Assembly: GCA_964649825.1 (NCBI GenBank) | Contig: CAZYQW010000137.1 | Span: 84,168-148,167 of the forward strand | Direction: 5' to 3' | DNA length: 64,000 nt | DNA from: CAZYQW01 sp964649825 | GTDB lineage: Bacteria; Planctomycetota; B15-G4; JADJEK01 | Shown here: in pieces, positions 37,178 through 45,410 of the stretch | How the letters are laid out: the number at the start of each line of letters is the position of its first letter | Numbering within the stretch: the first letter of the stretch is position 1 | Notes under the pieces: model-generated | The model's database searches: none | Seen by the model: the letters and a program-made list of their open reading frames with translations, nothing else | What the model was told of the DNA's origin: nothing | Made by a program: the position numbers and the translations under genes

Positions 37178-37255
37178 TCGTCGAACCGGCCGCGCTCGCC
37201 GCACTCCATCGTGAACGCGAGCGTGCGCCGACCGAGATCGTGTCGACGTCGTGTC
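37178..37255 (-). pseudogene. Internal fragment of a second aldehyde oxidoreductase gene
   Basis: About 75 bp match 38978-39053 of the intact oxidoreductase gene. The minus-strand reading includes AFTMECGERGRFDD against AFAMECGERGLLDG in the intact protein. No longer open frame remains. With the 3' fragment at 35398-35658 it marks a degraded copy in the same orientation. The rest of 36965-37399 shows no gene. Confidence 0.7.
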
Positions 37256-37356
37256 GTTGGCGGCAAGGAAGATCCGTTTCCGTGATTTTCCGAGCAGAAT
37301 CAGGGACTCGAGGCATCTGCGCGGGAGCGTCCGACGATGTTCACGGTAGAACGGCC

Positions 37357-37383
37357 CTGAGCCTCTCCGCAGGAGAGGCTCAG
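37357..37383 (-). terminator. Terminator-like hairpin after the winged-helix pseudogene
   Basis: A perfect 12-bp stem (37357-37368 with 37372-37383, CTGAGCCTCTCC type) with a three-base loop lies 16 bp beyond the stop of the minus-strand frame at 37400. It is a strong hairpin without a T-tract. Confidence 0.5.
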
Positions 37384-37399
37384 CCGGAATTCAAGATTC

Positions 37400-38122
37400 C
37401 TAGGCGCACTGTTTGAGCTTGGATAGGGAGGCGGCGTTTGCCGCGAGGACAGCCGCAATGAGTTGGCGTCCCTTCGCGGTGACGTGATACCGGTACGTTC
37501 CGGTGACCTTTTGGATCACACCGTGGCCGCGAAGGATGCGGAGTCGGTAGGTGATCCTCGCGCTACGCTTCTTGCGGTCGTCGGGAGACGACGGGGGATC
37601 GGGAAAGAGCTCTTGCACCAGGTCGCGGTTGCGGAACCCGTCGAGGAGGTGCTCGCCACGAGCGATCACCTCCAAGAGCGCCAGGTCGGGATCGGCCCAG
37701 GGCCGCAGACCCCGGACGCGGCGGCCGTCGAAGTCCGCGGGTCGCGTGACCGGAGCGAGGATCTCGCGGACGCGGGTGTCATCCTCGACGGAGGCAAGGG
37801 CATCGAGGTATCGGTTGTTGGCCGCCTGGCAGAGATCCGCTCGCCGGCGGGTGTCGGCGAGGCCCTTGCGCAGCGGGCGTCGCTTCGCCGGACTGTCGGG
37901 ATTGCCCTGGGCCTTGCGCCGGACCGTGAAGCTGGACGGGTCGTTCATCGTGCCCTCGACCCGGAGCACGGCCGGCACCGAACCACGAACGGCGCGGACG
38001 GCGTGGGCCTTGTCGTACATCTTGAGCGAGTTGAATCCGACGACGTGTTTGACCCGGATGCCCTCGTCGACTCGGGCTCGCTCGTGACCATCGAAGAGCG
38101 GACGCGCGTGTTGGGTTGCGGG
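37400..38122 (-). pseudogene. N-terminally truncated winged-helix protein, probably mobile-element derived
   Basis: The frame is open from the TAG at 38123-38125 to the stop at 37400. The first ATG (38020, MYDKAHAVRAV) lies after sequence that already reads as coding (IRVKHVVGFNSLK). This continuity, VLRVEGTMNDP and the Arg-rich LRKGLADTRRRADLCQAAN recall a family of ~400-residue proteins of possible transposase type; I recall it from pattern only. The C-terminal ~70 residues are winged-helix-like (RITYRLRILRGHGVIQKV, YRYHVTAKGRQLIAAVL). Missing N-terminus and position in a scrambled region both point to a remnant. Confidence 0.55.
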
Positions 38123-38179
38123 CTAGCCCGCGATGTGCTCACTCACTCAGCGGTTCCGTCTACGGGAGCGGCGACCTCA

Positions 38180-38260
38180 AGGCGGCGACATCGATGCCGT
38201 CCCGTTTCGCCGAGTCGGAGACCGAGGTCCCCCTCCGCCACGGTCACGTCTCCGCCGTCA
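38180..38260 (-). pseudogene. 5' remnant of a second formate dehydrogenase alpha gene
   Basis: Directly after the oxidoreductase stop, the minus strand matches the start of fdhA (35378 downward): GTGACCGTGG, an ACCTC..TCT block and ACGGCATCGA.GTC are shared over about 75 bp at roughly 75% identity by eye. A small deletion has removed the ATG and created the present TGA of the oxidoreductase gene. No reading frame survives. Confidence 0.7.
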
Positions 38261-40054
38261 TCCGGCCTTCGTGTCGGACTCGAGCTCGGCGAGCTGGGCC
38301 GCGGGGAGTTGTCCCTCGGCGGTCCAGCCGCGCATCAGGTTGTAGGTGCGGATCATCGCGGCCAGCCGCTCTCTCGGGATCGACGCGCCCGCCGACGCGC
38401 CCTCCGTCAGCGGCTCGGTGAGGAAGCGTTCGGGGAGGGTGTCCTCGGCCGGCGTCCAGCCCTCGCGCACGTTGAACGCCTTCCTCAGCGCGACGATGCG
38501 GTTCGCGGTCTCGCGCAGCTCGTCGGCGCTCACGTTCCAACCGGTGACGGCCCGCAGCAGGTCGGCCGACTCGGCGTAGAGGTCGTCGAAGACTCCGCGC
38601 AGGAACTTGCAGAGAATGAGCGAATCGATGAGCGCGGCGCGGTTCTCCGCCTCGACGGCGAGGATCGCGGACTTGGCGTTGCCCTTCAGCCGGTCGACCT
38701 CGTCGGAGAAGTCGACTTCGTACGCGCCGCTGCGGTTGTGGTCGGCTCCGCGCGTGCCGACCGCGAAGCCGAGCGCCATCGCCTGCAGCGCGCGCGGCTC
38801 GTAGCCGGGGATCTCGAGCCCCTTCACCTGCGGCGCGAACGCGATGGAGCCGCGGCCGATCGCGTTCGCGGCGCGGCGCGAGCCGTCGGCGAGGAGGTCG
38901 CCCAGGCGGCCGCGACGGTGCGCGACGTCGTCGAGCAGGGCGAGCGCGCCGTCGGCGTCGCCGAACGCGGGGACGCCGTCGAGCAGGCCGCGCTCGCCGC
39001 ACTCCATCGCGAACGCGATCGTGCCGCCGGCGGAGACCGTGTCGAGGCCGAGCTCGTCGGCGCGCGCCGACGCGGCGAGCACGTGCTCGGGGTCGCTGAT
39101 GCCGATGAGCGAGCCGAGCGCGAACAGGTTCTCGTACTCGACGCGCGTGCTCTTGCCGCTGCCGGCGCCACCGAACTCATAGATGTGCTCGCAGCCGATG
39201 CCGCAGCTCGCGCAGCTCTCTCGCGCGCGCTCGCGGAGCGGCTTCATCTCCTCGGCCGAGAGGCGCTCGGCGGCGGCGAAGGTGCTCTGTTGGAAGTTGC
39301 GGGTGGGAAGCGCGGCGAGGCGGTTGAACGCGGCGAGGTTCGCGGCAGTGCCGAGCTCGCGGTACTTCGCGGTCGCGGGTCCGAGCGACCGCTTCGAGAG
39401 ATCGCGCGCGAGCTGCGTCACGCGCGCGGGGTCGGCGACCGGCGTTCGCACGTCGCCGGAGACGACGATCGCCTTCAGCCGTTTCGAGCCCATCACCGCG
39501 CCGGCGCCGCCGCGGCCGGCGTGGCGTCCGTCGTTCGAGATCGTGGCGTAGCGCACGAGGTGCTCGCCGGCCACGCCGATCGCCGCGACGCGACCGAAGC
39601 GACAGAGCACCGCTTCCGTCTCGGCCGCGGAGCGTCCCCAGTGCTCCGTCGCGCGCAGCTCGCCGTTCACCAGCTCGCACGGCTCGGCGGCGCGGCCGAC
39701 GATCACGAACGCGTCGACGCCGGTCCGTTTCCCCGCGATCGCGAAGTGCGAGCTCGTCAGGCCGTCGCTGATCCGATCGGTCAGCGGCGACTTCACCACG
39801 ACCGCGAGCTTCGCCGACGTCGTGAGCGACGTGCCGACGAGCGGCGAGAACGCGAAGATCAGCGGCGCCTCGGGTCCGAGCGGGTCGACGCCCGGCGGCG
39901 CCTCGCGATGGAGCAGCCACGCGCCGAGGCCGACGCCGCCGAGGTAGCGGCGCAGCACGCGCTCGTCGATCGGGACGATGGTTCGTTGGCCGGTCGAGAG
40001 GTCGTAGCGCGCGTAGCGTCCGAAGAATCCGAAGACTCCCTGCATTGGTTTCAT
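38258..40054 (-). CDS. aor: Aldehyde:ferredoxin oxidoreductase-family tungsten enzyme (598 aa)
   Basis: Enzymes of this family interconvert aldehydes and carboxylic acids using a W- or Mo-bispterin centre and one [4Fe-4S] cluster. Seen here: the N-terminal domain (RYARYDLSTGQ; RYLGGVGLGAWLL), the pterin-binding segment GRGGAGAVMGSKRLKAIVV near residues 181-198, the cluster motif CASCGIGC (Cys281, 284, 288) with a later Cys in LILCKFLRG, and a length typical of the family (about 600). The ATG overlaps the stop of the MobA-MoaD gene as ATGA. It is the third gene of a likely operon (NuoEF-like, MobA-MoaD, Aor). The exact substrate is not readable. Confidence 0.92.
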   Translation of the reverse strand: MKPMQGVFGFFGRYARYDLSTGQRTIVPIDERVLRRYLGGVGLGAWLLHREAPPGVDPLGPEAPLIFAFSPLVGTSLTTSAKLAVVVKSPLTDRISDGLTSSHFAIAGKRTGVDAFVIVGRAAEPCELVNGELRATEHWGRSAAETEAVLCRFGRVAAIGVAGEHLVRYATISNDGRHAGRGGAGAVMGSKRLKAIVVSGDVRTPVADPARVTQLARDLSKRSLGPATAKYRELGTAANLAAFNRLAALPTRNFQQSTFAAAERLSAEEMKPLRERARESCASCGIGCEHIYEFGGAGSGKSTRVEYENLFALGSLIGISDPEHVLAASARADELGLDTVSAGGTIAFAMECGERGLLDGVPAFGDADGALALLDDVAHRRGRLGDLLADGSRRAANAIGRGSIAFAPQVKGLEIPGYEPRALQAMALGFAVGTRGADHNRSGAYEVDFSDEVDRLKGNAKSAILAVEAENRAALIDSLILCKFLRGVFDDLYAESADLLRAVTGWNVSADELRETANRIVALRKAFNVREGWTPAEDTLPERFLTEPLTEGASAGASIPRERLAAMIRTYNLMRGWTAEGQLPAAQLAELESDTKAG

Positions 40055-40863
40055 CCACCCGACGCCGCGTCGAGGACGATCACCGTATCGCCGGGGCCGA
40101 TCGGGACGCGGCCGTCGCGGGTGAAGCACTTGCCATCGATCGATACGAGGAAATAGCGCGTGATGGCGTCGCCGTCCATCAGCGACAGCTTCGGCTCGAG
40201 CGTCCGCAGGACCGCGGCGAGCGTGCCGACGCCGACGGTGCGGCGGCCTTCGCCGGCCGCGACGCGCGCGTGGCCGAACAGCTCGATCGTCGCCGTGGCG
40301 TCCGGCTCCGTCGCGCGGACTGCGGCGAGGTATTCGGCCGGTGTGTTGAAGCCGCGGAGCGACGCGGAGTCGGGCAGCGTCGCCGCGTCGACCCTCGTGT
40401 AGCCGACCTCCTCGAGCAGAAAGAGCGGTCGCATGCGCCCCGCCGCGAGGAGCGCCTCGGCGAGCGGCAGCGCCGTCCGCGGGTAGACGGCCGAGATCGT
40501 CTGCACGTAGCCGTCGCGCTCGGGAGCCGCCGCGCCGCCGAACGCGAGGAGGGCGCGCACGAACGCGGGAGCGAGGAACGGCGCGTCGGTGCCGGTCACG
40601 AACGCGAGCTCGGAATCGATGGCGGCGAGCCCTTCGCGGATGCCGGCAAGCGGGCCGAGGGCGGGCTCGCGATCGCGGACGACCGTCGCGTCCAGGGGTG
40701 GAAGGTCGAGATCGTTCGAGGACACGACTACGATCTCGTCGACCGCGGCGCGCAGCGTGTCGACCACGTGCGCCACCATCGGCCGGCCCCGCCACGGCAA
40801 GAGCGCCTTGGGACGCCCCATCCGCGAGGACCGCCCGCCGCACAGGACGATGCCCGCGTTCAT
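40051..40863 (-). CDS. MobA-type nucleotidyltransferase fused to a MoaD/ThiS-like domain (270 aa)
   Basis: Residues 1-185 are MobA-like: IVLCGGRSSRMGRPKALLPW carries the GTP-binding signature, and VTGTDAPFLAP and GFNTPAEYL are typical. MobA attaches GMP to molybdopterin. Residues ~190-270 read as a ubiquitin-fold MoaD/ThiS-like domain (ATIELFGHARVAAGEG; IGPGDTVIVLDAASGG) ending in Gly-Gly, the tail that carries sulfur in pterin synthesis. One polypeptide would thus combine an early sulfur-carrier part and a late cofactor-maturation step. It starts eight bases after the NuoEF-like gene and overlaps the aor start. Roles are inferred from family. Confidence 0.85.
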   Translation of the reverse strand: MNAGIVLCGGRSSRMGRPKALLPWRGRPMVAHVVDTLRAAVDEIVVVSSNDLDLPPLDATVVRDREPALGPLAGIREGLAAIDSELAFVTGTDAPFLAPAFVRALLAFGGAAAPERDGYVQTISAVYPRTALPLAEALLAAGRMRPLFLLEEVGYTRVDAATLPDSASLRGFNTPAEYLAAVRATEPDATATIELFGHARVAAGEGRRTVGVGTLAAVLRTLEPKLSLMDGDAITRYFLVSIDGKCFTRDGRVPIGPGDTVIVLDAASGG

Positions 40864-40870
40864 CGCGCCG

Positions 40871-42466
40871 TCACTTCCGCCGCGACTCGGGGAACGTGTC
40901 GAGGATCGACATCAGCGGTCCGAGCGCGACCTGGCCGAGGCCGCAGATGCTCGTGCGGACGAGCGTGTGGTTCAGCTCCGTCAAGAGCTCATGGGTCTCG
41001 TCCGACACCGAACCCTCGTCCTCGACGAGCCGCACCGCCTTCTCCGAGCCGACGCGGCACGGCACGCACTTCCCGCACGATTCGTTCTTGAAGAAGCGAG
41101 TCACGTTCAGGCCGACGTCGAGCAGGTCGTGTCCCTCGGCGACGAACACCGCGGCGCCCGAGCCGAGCATCGACCCGGCCTCGGCGAGCGTCTGGAAGTC
41201 GATCGGCACGTCCAGGCGGTCGGCGGGGAGGAAGTTGCTCGACGCGCCGCCCGGCGCGACCGCGAGCAGCTCCTTGCCGTCCTTCATCCCGCCGCAGCGC
41301 TCGAGCAGCTCGCGAAGCGTGGCGCCGACCGGGATCAGCACGACCTGCGGCTTCGCGACGTCGCCGCTGACGCTGATGAACTTGTGCCCCGCGTAGCCGG
41401 CACGTGCGAGGCCACGCCACCACGCGACGCCGCGATTCAGGATCGCCGTCGCGTGTGCGAACGTCTCGACGTTGTTCATCAGCGTCGGCTGGCCCCAGAG
41501 CCCCTCGGTGCCGGGGTAAGGTGGCTTGTTGCGCGGCTCGCCGCGGCGGTCCTCCATGCACTCGAGAAGTGCGGTCTCCTCGCCGAGGATGTAGCCGCCG
41601 GGCGACACGAAGATCTCGACGTCGAACGAGAAGTCGCTGCCGAAGATCTCGTCGCCGAGCGCGCCGGCCGCGTACGCCGCCTCGAGCGCGGCCTCCAGGC
41701 GGCGGCGCTCCGGCTCGTACTCGTGGCGGATGAACACCCATCCCTGCCGCGCCCCGACGCAGAGCGCCGCGAGCGCCATCCCTTCGAGGACGAGGTGGGG
41801 GAGGTCGCTCAGGATCTGGCGGTCCTTGAACGTACCCGGCTCGCTCTCGTCCGCGTTGCAGATCACGTACTTCGGCGTGGCCGGCTCTTTCGCGACGAGC
41901 GACCACTTGCGCCCGGTCGGGAAGCCCGCGCCGCCCATGCCCCGCAGGCCCGACTCCTCGAGCGTCTTCGCGAGCGCGAGCGGGTCGCGCCCGAGCGCGG
42001 CACGCAGCGTGCCGTAGCGGCTCGCGACGTCGGGATAGACCTCGGCCTCCCCCCACCGCGACGCGGTCGGCTCCGCCGTGCCGATCGTCGGATCGTCGAG
42101 CGCCGCGATCAGCTCGTCCTCGCGCGCCGTCGACAGGACGCGATGAGCGATCGCCGCGGCCGGCGCGCCGTCGCAGCGGCCGAGGCAGGAGACCTCGGTG
42201 ACCTCGACGTCGTCCCGGTCCGCGACACGCTCGCGCAGCCGCGTGCATGCCGCCGCGCCCCCCGCCATCCAGCAGGAGAGGTCGCGGCAGACCTCGACCT
42301 GGACGCGCTTCGGCGGCGTGCGGCGGAAGTGCGTGTAGAAGGTGGAGACGCTCTCCAGGCGATGGAGGGGGACGTTCAGGCGTTTCGCGAGCGCGCGGAG
42401 GCCTTCGGTGGAGAGCCAGCCTTCCTTGTGCTGGAGGCGGGTGAGCTCGTGGACGATGGAGGACAA
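40871..42466 (-). CDS. fdhB: Fused NuoE-NuoF-type NADH-binding subunit of formate dehydrogenase (531 aa)
   Basis: The N-terminal ~140 residues are NuoE-like: a helical leader (LQHKEGWLSTEGLRALA) and a thioredoxin-like [2Fe-2S] site with CRDLSC and CLGRC. The rest is NuoF-like: GMGGAGFPTGRKW (NADH), CNADESEPGTFKDR (FMN) and SCGKCVPCRVG ([4Fe-4S]). Such proteins pass electrons between a molybdenum subunit and NAD. The start is uncertain: TTG at 42466 has GGAG eight bases upstream; GTG at 42496 is an in-frame alternative. It heads the operon with mobA-moaD and aor. FdhA is its expected partner although encoded apart; Aor might also use it. Confidence 0.9.
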   Translation of the reverse strand: MSSIVHELTRLQHKEGWLSTEGLRALAKRLNVPLHRLESVSTFYTHFRRTPPKRVQVEVCRDLSCWMAGGAAACTRLRERVADRDDVEVTEVSCLGRCDGAPAAAIAHRVLSTAREDELIAALDDPTIGTAEPTASRWGEAEVYPDVASRYGTLRAALGRDPLALAKTLEESGLRGMGGAGFPTGRKWSLVAKEPATPKYVICNADESEPGTFKDRQILSDLPHLVLEGMALAALCVGARQGWVFIRHEYEPERRRLEAALEAAYAAGALGDEIFGSDFSFDVEIFVSPGGYILGEETALLECMEDRRGEPRNKPPYPGTEGLWGQPTLMNNVETFAHATAILNRGVAWWRGLARAGYAGHKFISVSGDVAKPQVVLIPVGATLRELLERCGGMKDGKELLAVAPGGASSNFLPADRLDVPIDFQTLAEAGSMLGSGAAVFVAEGHDLLDVGLNVTRFFKNESCGKCVPCRVGSEKAVRLVEDEGSVSDETHELLTELNHTLVRTSICGLGQVALGPLMSILDTFPESRRK

Positions 42467-42791
42467 GTCGGAGTCTCCGAGGTTTGCGCACCTCACGCGG
42501 TGCGGGACCGACAGGTCAGTCTAGGGGGACGGGTTCGTTCCGCGAAGGCGGACTTTGACGGGGGCGCTGCGCAGGGCCCGGCGCGGGAGCGTTGGATGCT
42601 GCGTCGAACGATCCGCGCGCCGAGCGCGAGAGAGCCCCTGGCGGGCCGGAGGCTCTGCCTCGACGCGGCCGGCGCCCCCGGGGCCGGAGGCCCGGCGCGG
42701 TTCGCCTGATCGTGGATTTCGCCGAGACGCGGACCGCGGCGTCCGGATTCCCATCGAGCAGCCCGACGCACCCCACCGGCGAGAAGCGACG
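42467..42791. other. Divergent intergenic region upstream of the fdhB operon
   Basis: No convincing gene is present. It separates the divergent fdhB operon and the small gene at 42792 and should contain promoters for both. It is GC-rich, with short inverted repeats around CCCCCGGGGCC, but no recognisable regulatory site. Confidence 0.4.
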
Positions 42792-43028
42792 ATGCCGTAC
42801 GGCGACATCCGTGATTGGACCCCTCTCGACCTCGTGAAGATCGGCGGAGGGCTGTGCGCCCTGACGCTCGCGATGCTCGGCGCGGCGCGCAACGCGCTTG
42901 CGGTCGAGGACCTCGACGCCTACTTCCGCCAGGTGAGGAAGTCCATCGGGCCGCCCTGGCGCAAGGACCACAAGGTTGCGATGGCCGCGGCGATCGTCGC
43001 CGCGAACGCGCGGCAGCATACGGGATGA
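42792..43028 (+). CDS. Small unrecognised protein (78 aa)
   Basis: The frame runs from an ATG (weak GAG-type ribosome site) to a TGA inside a hairpin. It encodes a 78-residue protein with one moderately hydrophobic segment (LVKIGGGLCALTLAMLGAA) and a basic C-terminal half (FRQVRKSIGPPWRKDHKVAM). Codon use is consistent with a gene. No family is recognised; a membrane-associated role would fit the composition. Confidence 0.5.
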   Translation: MPYGDIRDWTPLDLVKIGGGLCALTLAMLGAARNALAVEDLDAYFRQVRKSIGPPWRKDHKVAMAAAIVAANARQHTG

Positions 43029-43040
43029 GCCGCATCCCGT
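43020..43040 (+). terminator. Hairpin overlapping the stop of the 78-aa gene
   Basis: ACGGGATG (43020-43027) pairs with CATCCCGT (43033-43040) across five bases, including the stop codon. It may end transcription of the small gene; no T-tract follows. Confidence 0.35.
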
Positions 43041-43156
43041 CGCGCAATGGCGCATCAGCCGCATCCAGTGACCGGCATGATCGGTGGGCTGTTCCTCGTG
43101 GACCTTCGCCGCGGCGATCGTGCGGCTCCCGTCCACGCCGAGGTAGAGGGTGGACG

Positions 43157-43399
43157 TTGCACCTGATCCTCTTCGGCGTCTTCTGCCTGGGCGCTTCGTG
43201 GATGGGGGTGCTCGTCGAGGTCCTTGTCGATCCGTTCCGTTGGAGCGGGGGCGGACCGGCCTTCCGCGTCGCCTTCCTCGCCGTTCTGTCGGTCTATGTC
43301 GCCTCCCTTGCCCGGCCCATCGTCCGGAGGATCCACGGTTTCGTCGACCGCGTCGAAGGAGCTCTCGAGCGAGGCTCGATGGTCGATCGCGGCGAGTGA
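43157..43399 (+). CDS. Small two-helix membrane protein (80 aa)
   Basis: From a TTG preceded by GAGGGTGG the frame encodes two membrane segments (LILFGVFCLGASWMGVLVEV and VAFLAVLSVYVASLARPIV) and a short charged C-terminal tail (VDRVEGALERGSM). The hydrophobicity pattern supports a real small membrane protein. The start codon is uncertain, and no family is recognised. Confidence 0.5.
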   Translation: MHLILFGVFCLGASWMGVLVEVLVDPFRWSGGGPAFRVAFLAVLSVYVASLARPIVRRIHGFVDRVEGALERGSMVDRGE

Positions 43400-43821
43400 G
43401 CTCCTCGTTCGGGCCCGTCCGGGGCCGATTCCGCGCGCACGATGGGGTGCGGTCGGGTACCCGTCGACGTTCATCGCCCGGAGATGAGCGAGCTCGCGTG
43501 ATCATCCCGATCATCTCGATCATCTGGGGGGGCTTCAGGGGCAAACGCTTCCGGTCGAGGCGGCGCGGGACCCGGTCGAGTGCGTGCGGGTATCGGCCGA
43601 GGATACGCGAAGCTCGGCCTGGGCCTCGGCGCGGCGAAGGCGCGTCGGCGGTCGGCGTTGGCGAGTCAACGTCGCGGATGGACCCCGGGCGCTCGGAGAT
43701 CGGGAGGCGCGATGGTAGGATTCCGCCTCGCTCACCGATGCAGGCGTCTGACGTTCGGCTCCGCTGATCGGCCACGACGTTCGCATCGCGCCGCAACCTT
43801 CTCCCCATCTTGCTCGACAGA
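43400..43821. other. 422-bp stretch without a recognised gene
   Basis: The only pattern noticed is three imperfect nine-base copies of ATCATC-C/T-C/G-G at about 43501-43527. No frame carries a family motif. It precedes the VOC gene and may hold its promoter. Confidence 0.35.
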
Positions 43822-44256
43822 ATGCCCCAGTACCTCGGATTGGTCAGTGTCGTGGTTCGAGACTATGACGAGGCAATTGCCTTCTACGTCGGCAAGCTCG
43901 GCTTCGATCTCGTCGAGGACACGAAGACTCCCGAGCAGGAGAAGCGCTGGGTCGTCGTGTCCCCACCGGGCGCGAAAGAGGCGCGAGTCTTGCTCGCGCG
44001 GGGCGTGGGCGGCGAGCAGCAGGCGCACGTTGGCAATCAAACGGGTGGCAGGGTCTTTCTGTTCCTCTACACCGATGACTTCGTTCGCGATTACGAAGAG
44101 TACAGGCGCCAAGGCGTCGTCTTCGTGCGGGCGCCAAGGCAGGAGGCGTATGGGATCGTGGCCGTTTTCGAGGACCTCTATGGGAACCTCTGGGACCTTC
44201 TCCAACCAGCCGTGGATCCATCCCGATGCAACGGGGGCGACGGGCGTGACGCCTGA
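43822..44256 (+). CDS. VOC-superfamily (glyoxalase-like) protein (144 aa)
   Basis: The protein is a single vicinal-oxygen-chelate module pair: YLGLVSVVVRDYDEAIAFYV and KLGFDLVEDTKT open it, and GIVAVFEDLYGNLWDLLQP closes it with the usual Glu near a metal-binding site. Members include glyoxalase I, dioxygenases and resistance proteins, so the substrate is open. ATG at 43822 is preferred over an in-frame TTG at 43810; neither has a clear ribosome site. It stands alone, 140 bp before the nitrilase-family gene. Confidence 0.85.
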   Translation: MPQYLGLVSVVVRDYDEAIAFYVGKLGFDLVEDTKTPEQEKRWVVVSPPGAKEARVLLARGVGGEQQAHVGNQTGGRVFLFLYTDDFVRDYEEYRRQGVVFVRAPRQEAYGIVAVFEDLYGNLWDLLQPAVDPSRCNGGDGRDA

Positions 44257-44396
44257 CCCATTGCGGCAGCCGGCAGGCAACCGCGGGTCGTGCTGGTCGG
44301 GCGGTGCATCGCCGGCGTCCGGTCTTGCGCGGTCCACCCAAGCCGGTTGCTCGACGGCCTCGTGGCATTCCAAGTCGGAGGTGATGGGATCGACCG

Positions 44397-45155
44397 ATGG
44401 TCATTGCGCGGCCTGACTTCAAGATCGCGGCCGCGCAGGTGGCCTCCGTGCGCGGAGACATCGATCGCAACGTGGCGACTCACGCGACCGCGATGGCGGT
44501 GGCGGCGAGGTGCGGGGTCTCGCTGCTGGTCTTTCCGGAGTTGTCCTTGACCGGCTACGAACTGGATCTGGCCGCCGACTTGGCGATGACGCCCGAGGAT
44601 CCGAGGCTGGAGCCGCTGAGGGATCTGGCGCGCCGGCATCGGATCGAGGCGGTGGTCGGGGCGCCGCTGAAGAATCGGGGCGGGAAGCCGACGTTGAGCG
44701 CGATCTCGATCGGTGGCACCGGGCCCGACCGGAGCTATGCCAAGATGCACCTGGGGGGCGACGAGCCGAGGTTCTTTGCGCCGGGAAACACGCCGCTTCG
44801 GTTGACGGTTCGTGGATGCGGAGTGGGGATCGCCATCTGCGCCGATTCCTCACGACCGTCGCATCCCGAGGCGTACGCTGCGGCGGGCGCGGAGATCTAC
44901 GCCGCTGGCGTGTTCCTGACGGCCGAGTGGTACCAGTCGGACGCGCCGCGACTGGCCTCCCACGCACGCCGTCATGGAATGCTCGCGGTGATGGCGAATC
45001 ATGGCGAGTCGGTTGGAAGCCTGGAGTCCGTGGGTAAGAGCGCCGCGTGGACTCCCGACGGCGAGCCTCTCGTTCAGGCCGCCGGCACCGCATGCATGTT
45101 GGTGATCGCGAGTCGCACCGATGGTGCGTGGTCGGGAGAAACCATCGCGCTGTGA
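44397..45155 (+). CDS. Carbon-nitrogen hydrolase (nitrilase superfamily, 252 aa)
   Basis: All three catalytic residues are visible: Glu48 in LVFPELSLTGYE, Lys116 in YAKMHLGGDE and Cys148 in VGIAICADSSRP. The overall length and the start (KIAAAQVASVRGDIDRN) fit amidase-type members that hydrolyse non-peptide C-N bonds. The specific substrate cannot be read. The start is ATG at 44397, with no strong ribosome site seen. The following 255 bp up to the FG-GAP gene appear empty. Confidence 0.9.
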   Translation: MVIARPDFKIAAAQVASVRGDIDRNVATHATAMAVAARCGVSLLVFPELSLTGYELDLAADLAMTPEDPRLEPLRDLARRHRIEAVVGAPLKNRGGKPTLSAISIGGTGPDRSYAKMHLGGDEPRFFAPGNTPLRLTVRGCGVGIAICADSSRPSHPEAYAAAGAEIYAAGVFLTAEWYQSDAPRLASHARRHGMLAVMANHGESVGSLESVGKSAAWTPDGEPLVQAAGTACMLVIASRTDGAWSGETIAL

Positions 45156-45410
45156 CGGGTCTCGGCGAGGTCGGTGTCGCACGAGGTCTTCCGCCGGAGA
45201 GCGTCGAGTCCCGAGAGGTCGGCGTGATCCGGCGAGCTCCGAAGCCTGCGCGGGCGACATCCACGTCCTCGCGCCGGTGCCAGGGCGCGCTCGAGATCGT
45301 CCGCCGCGGCGCTCGAGTCACGGTCCGACGTCGATCGCGTGAGACCTGGCGGGCGGCGCCCGGCTCTCCTCTCCGAACCGACCCTCGACCCGAACCCCGG
45401 AGACCGATCC

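Noticed and set aside
37463..40156. An 897-codon plus-strand frame across the aldehyde oxidoreductase gene
   Set aside because: It runs antisense to a complete enzyme with cluster motifs and across two pseudogene fragments.
43498..43530. Three imperfect nine-base ATCATC repeats
   Set aside because: Too short and imperfect to support an operator or variable repeat.
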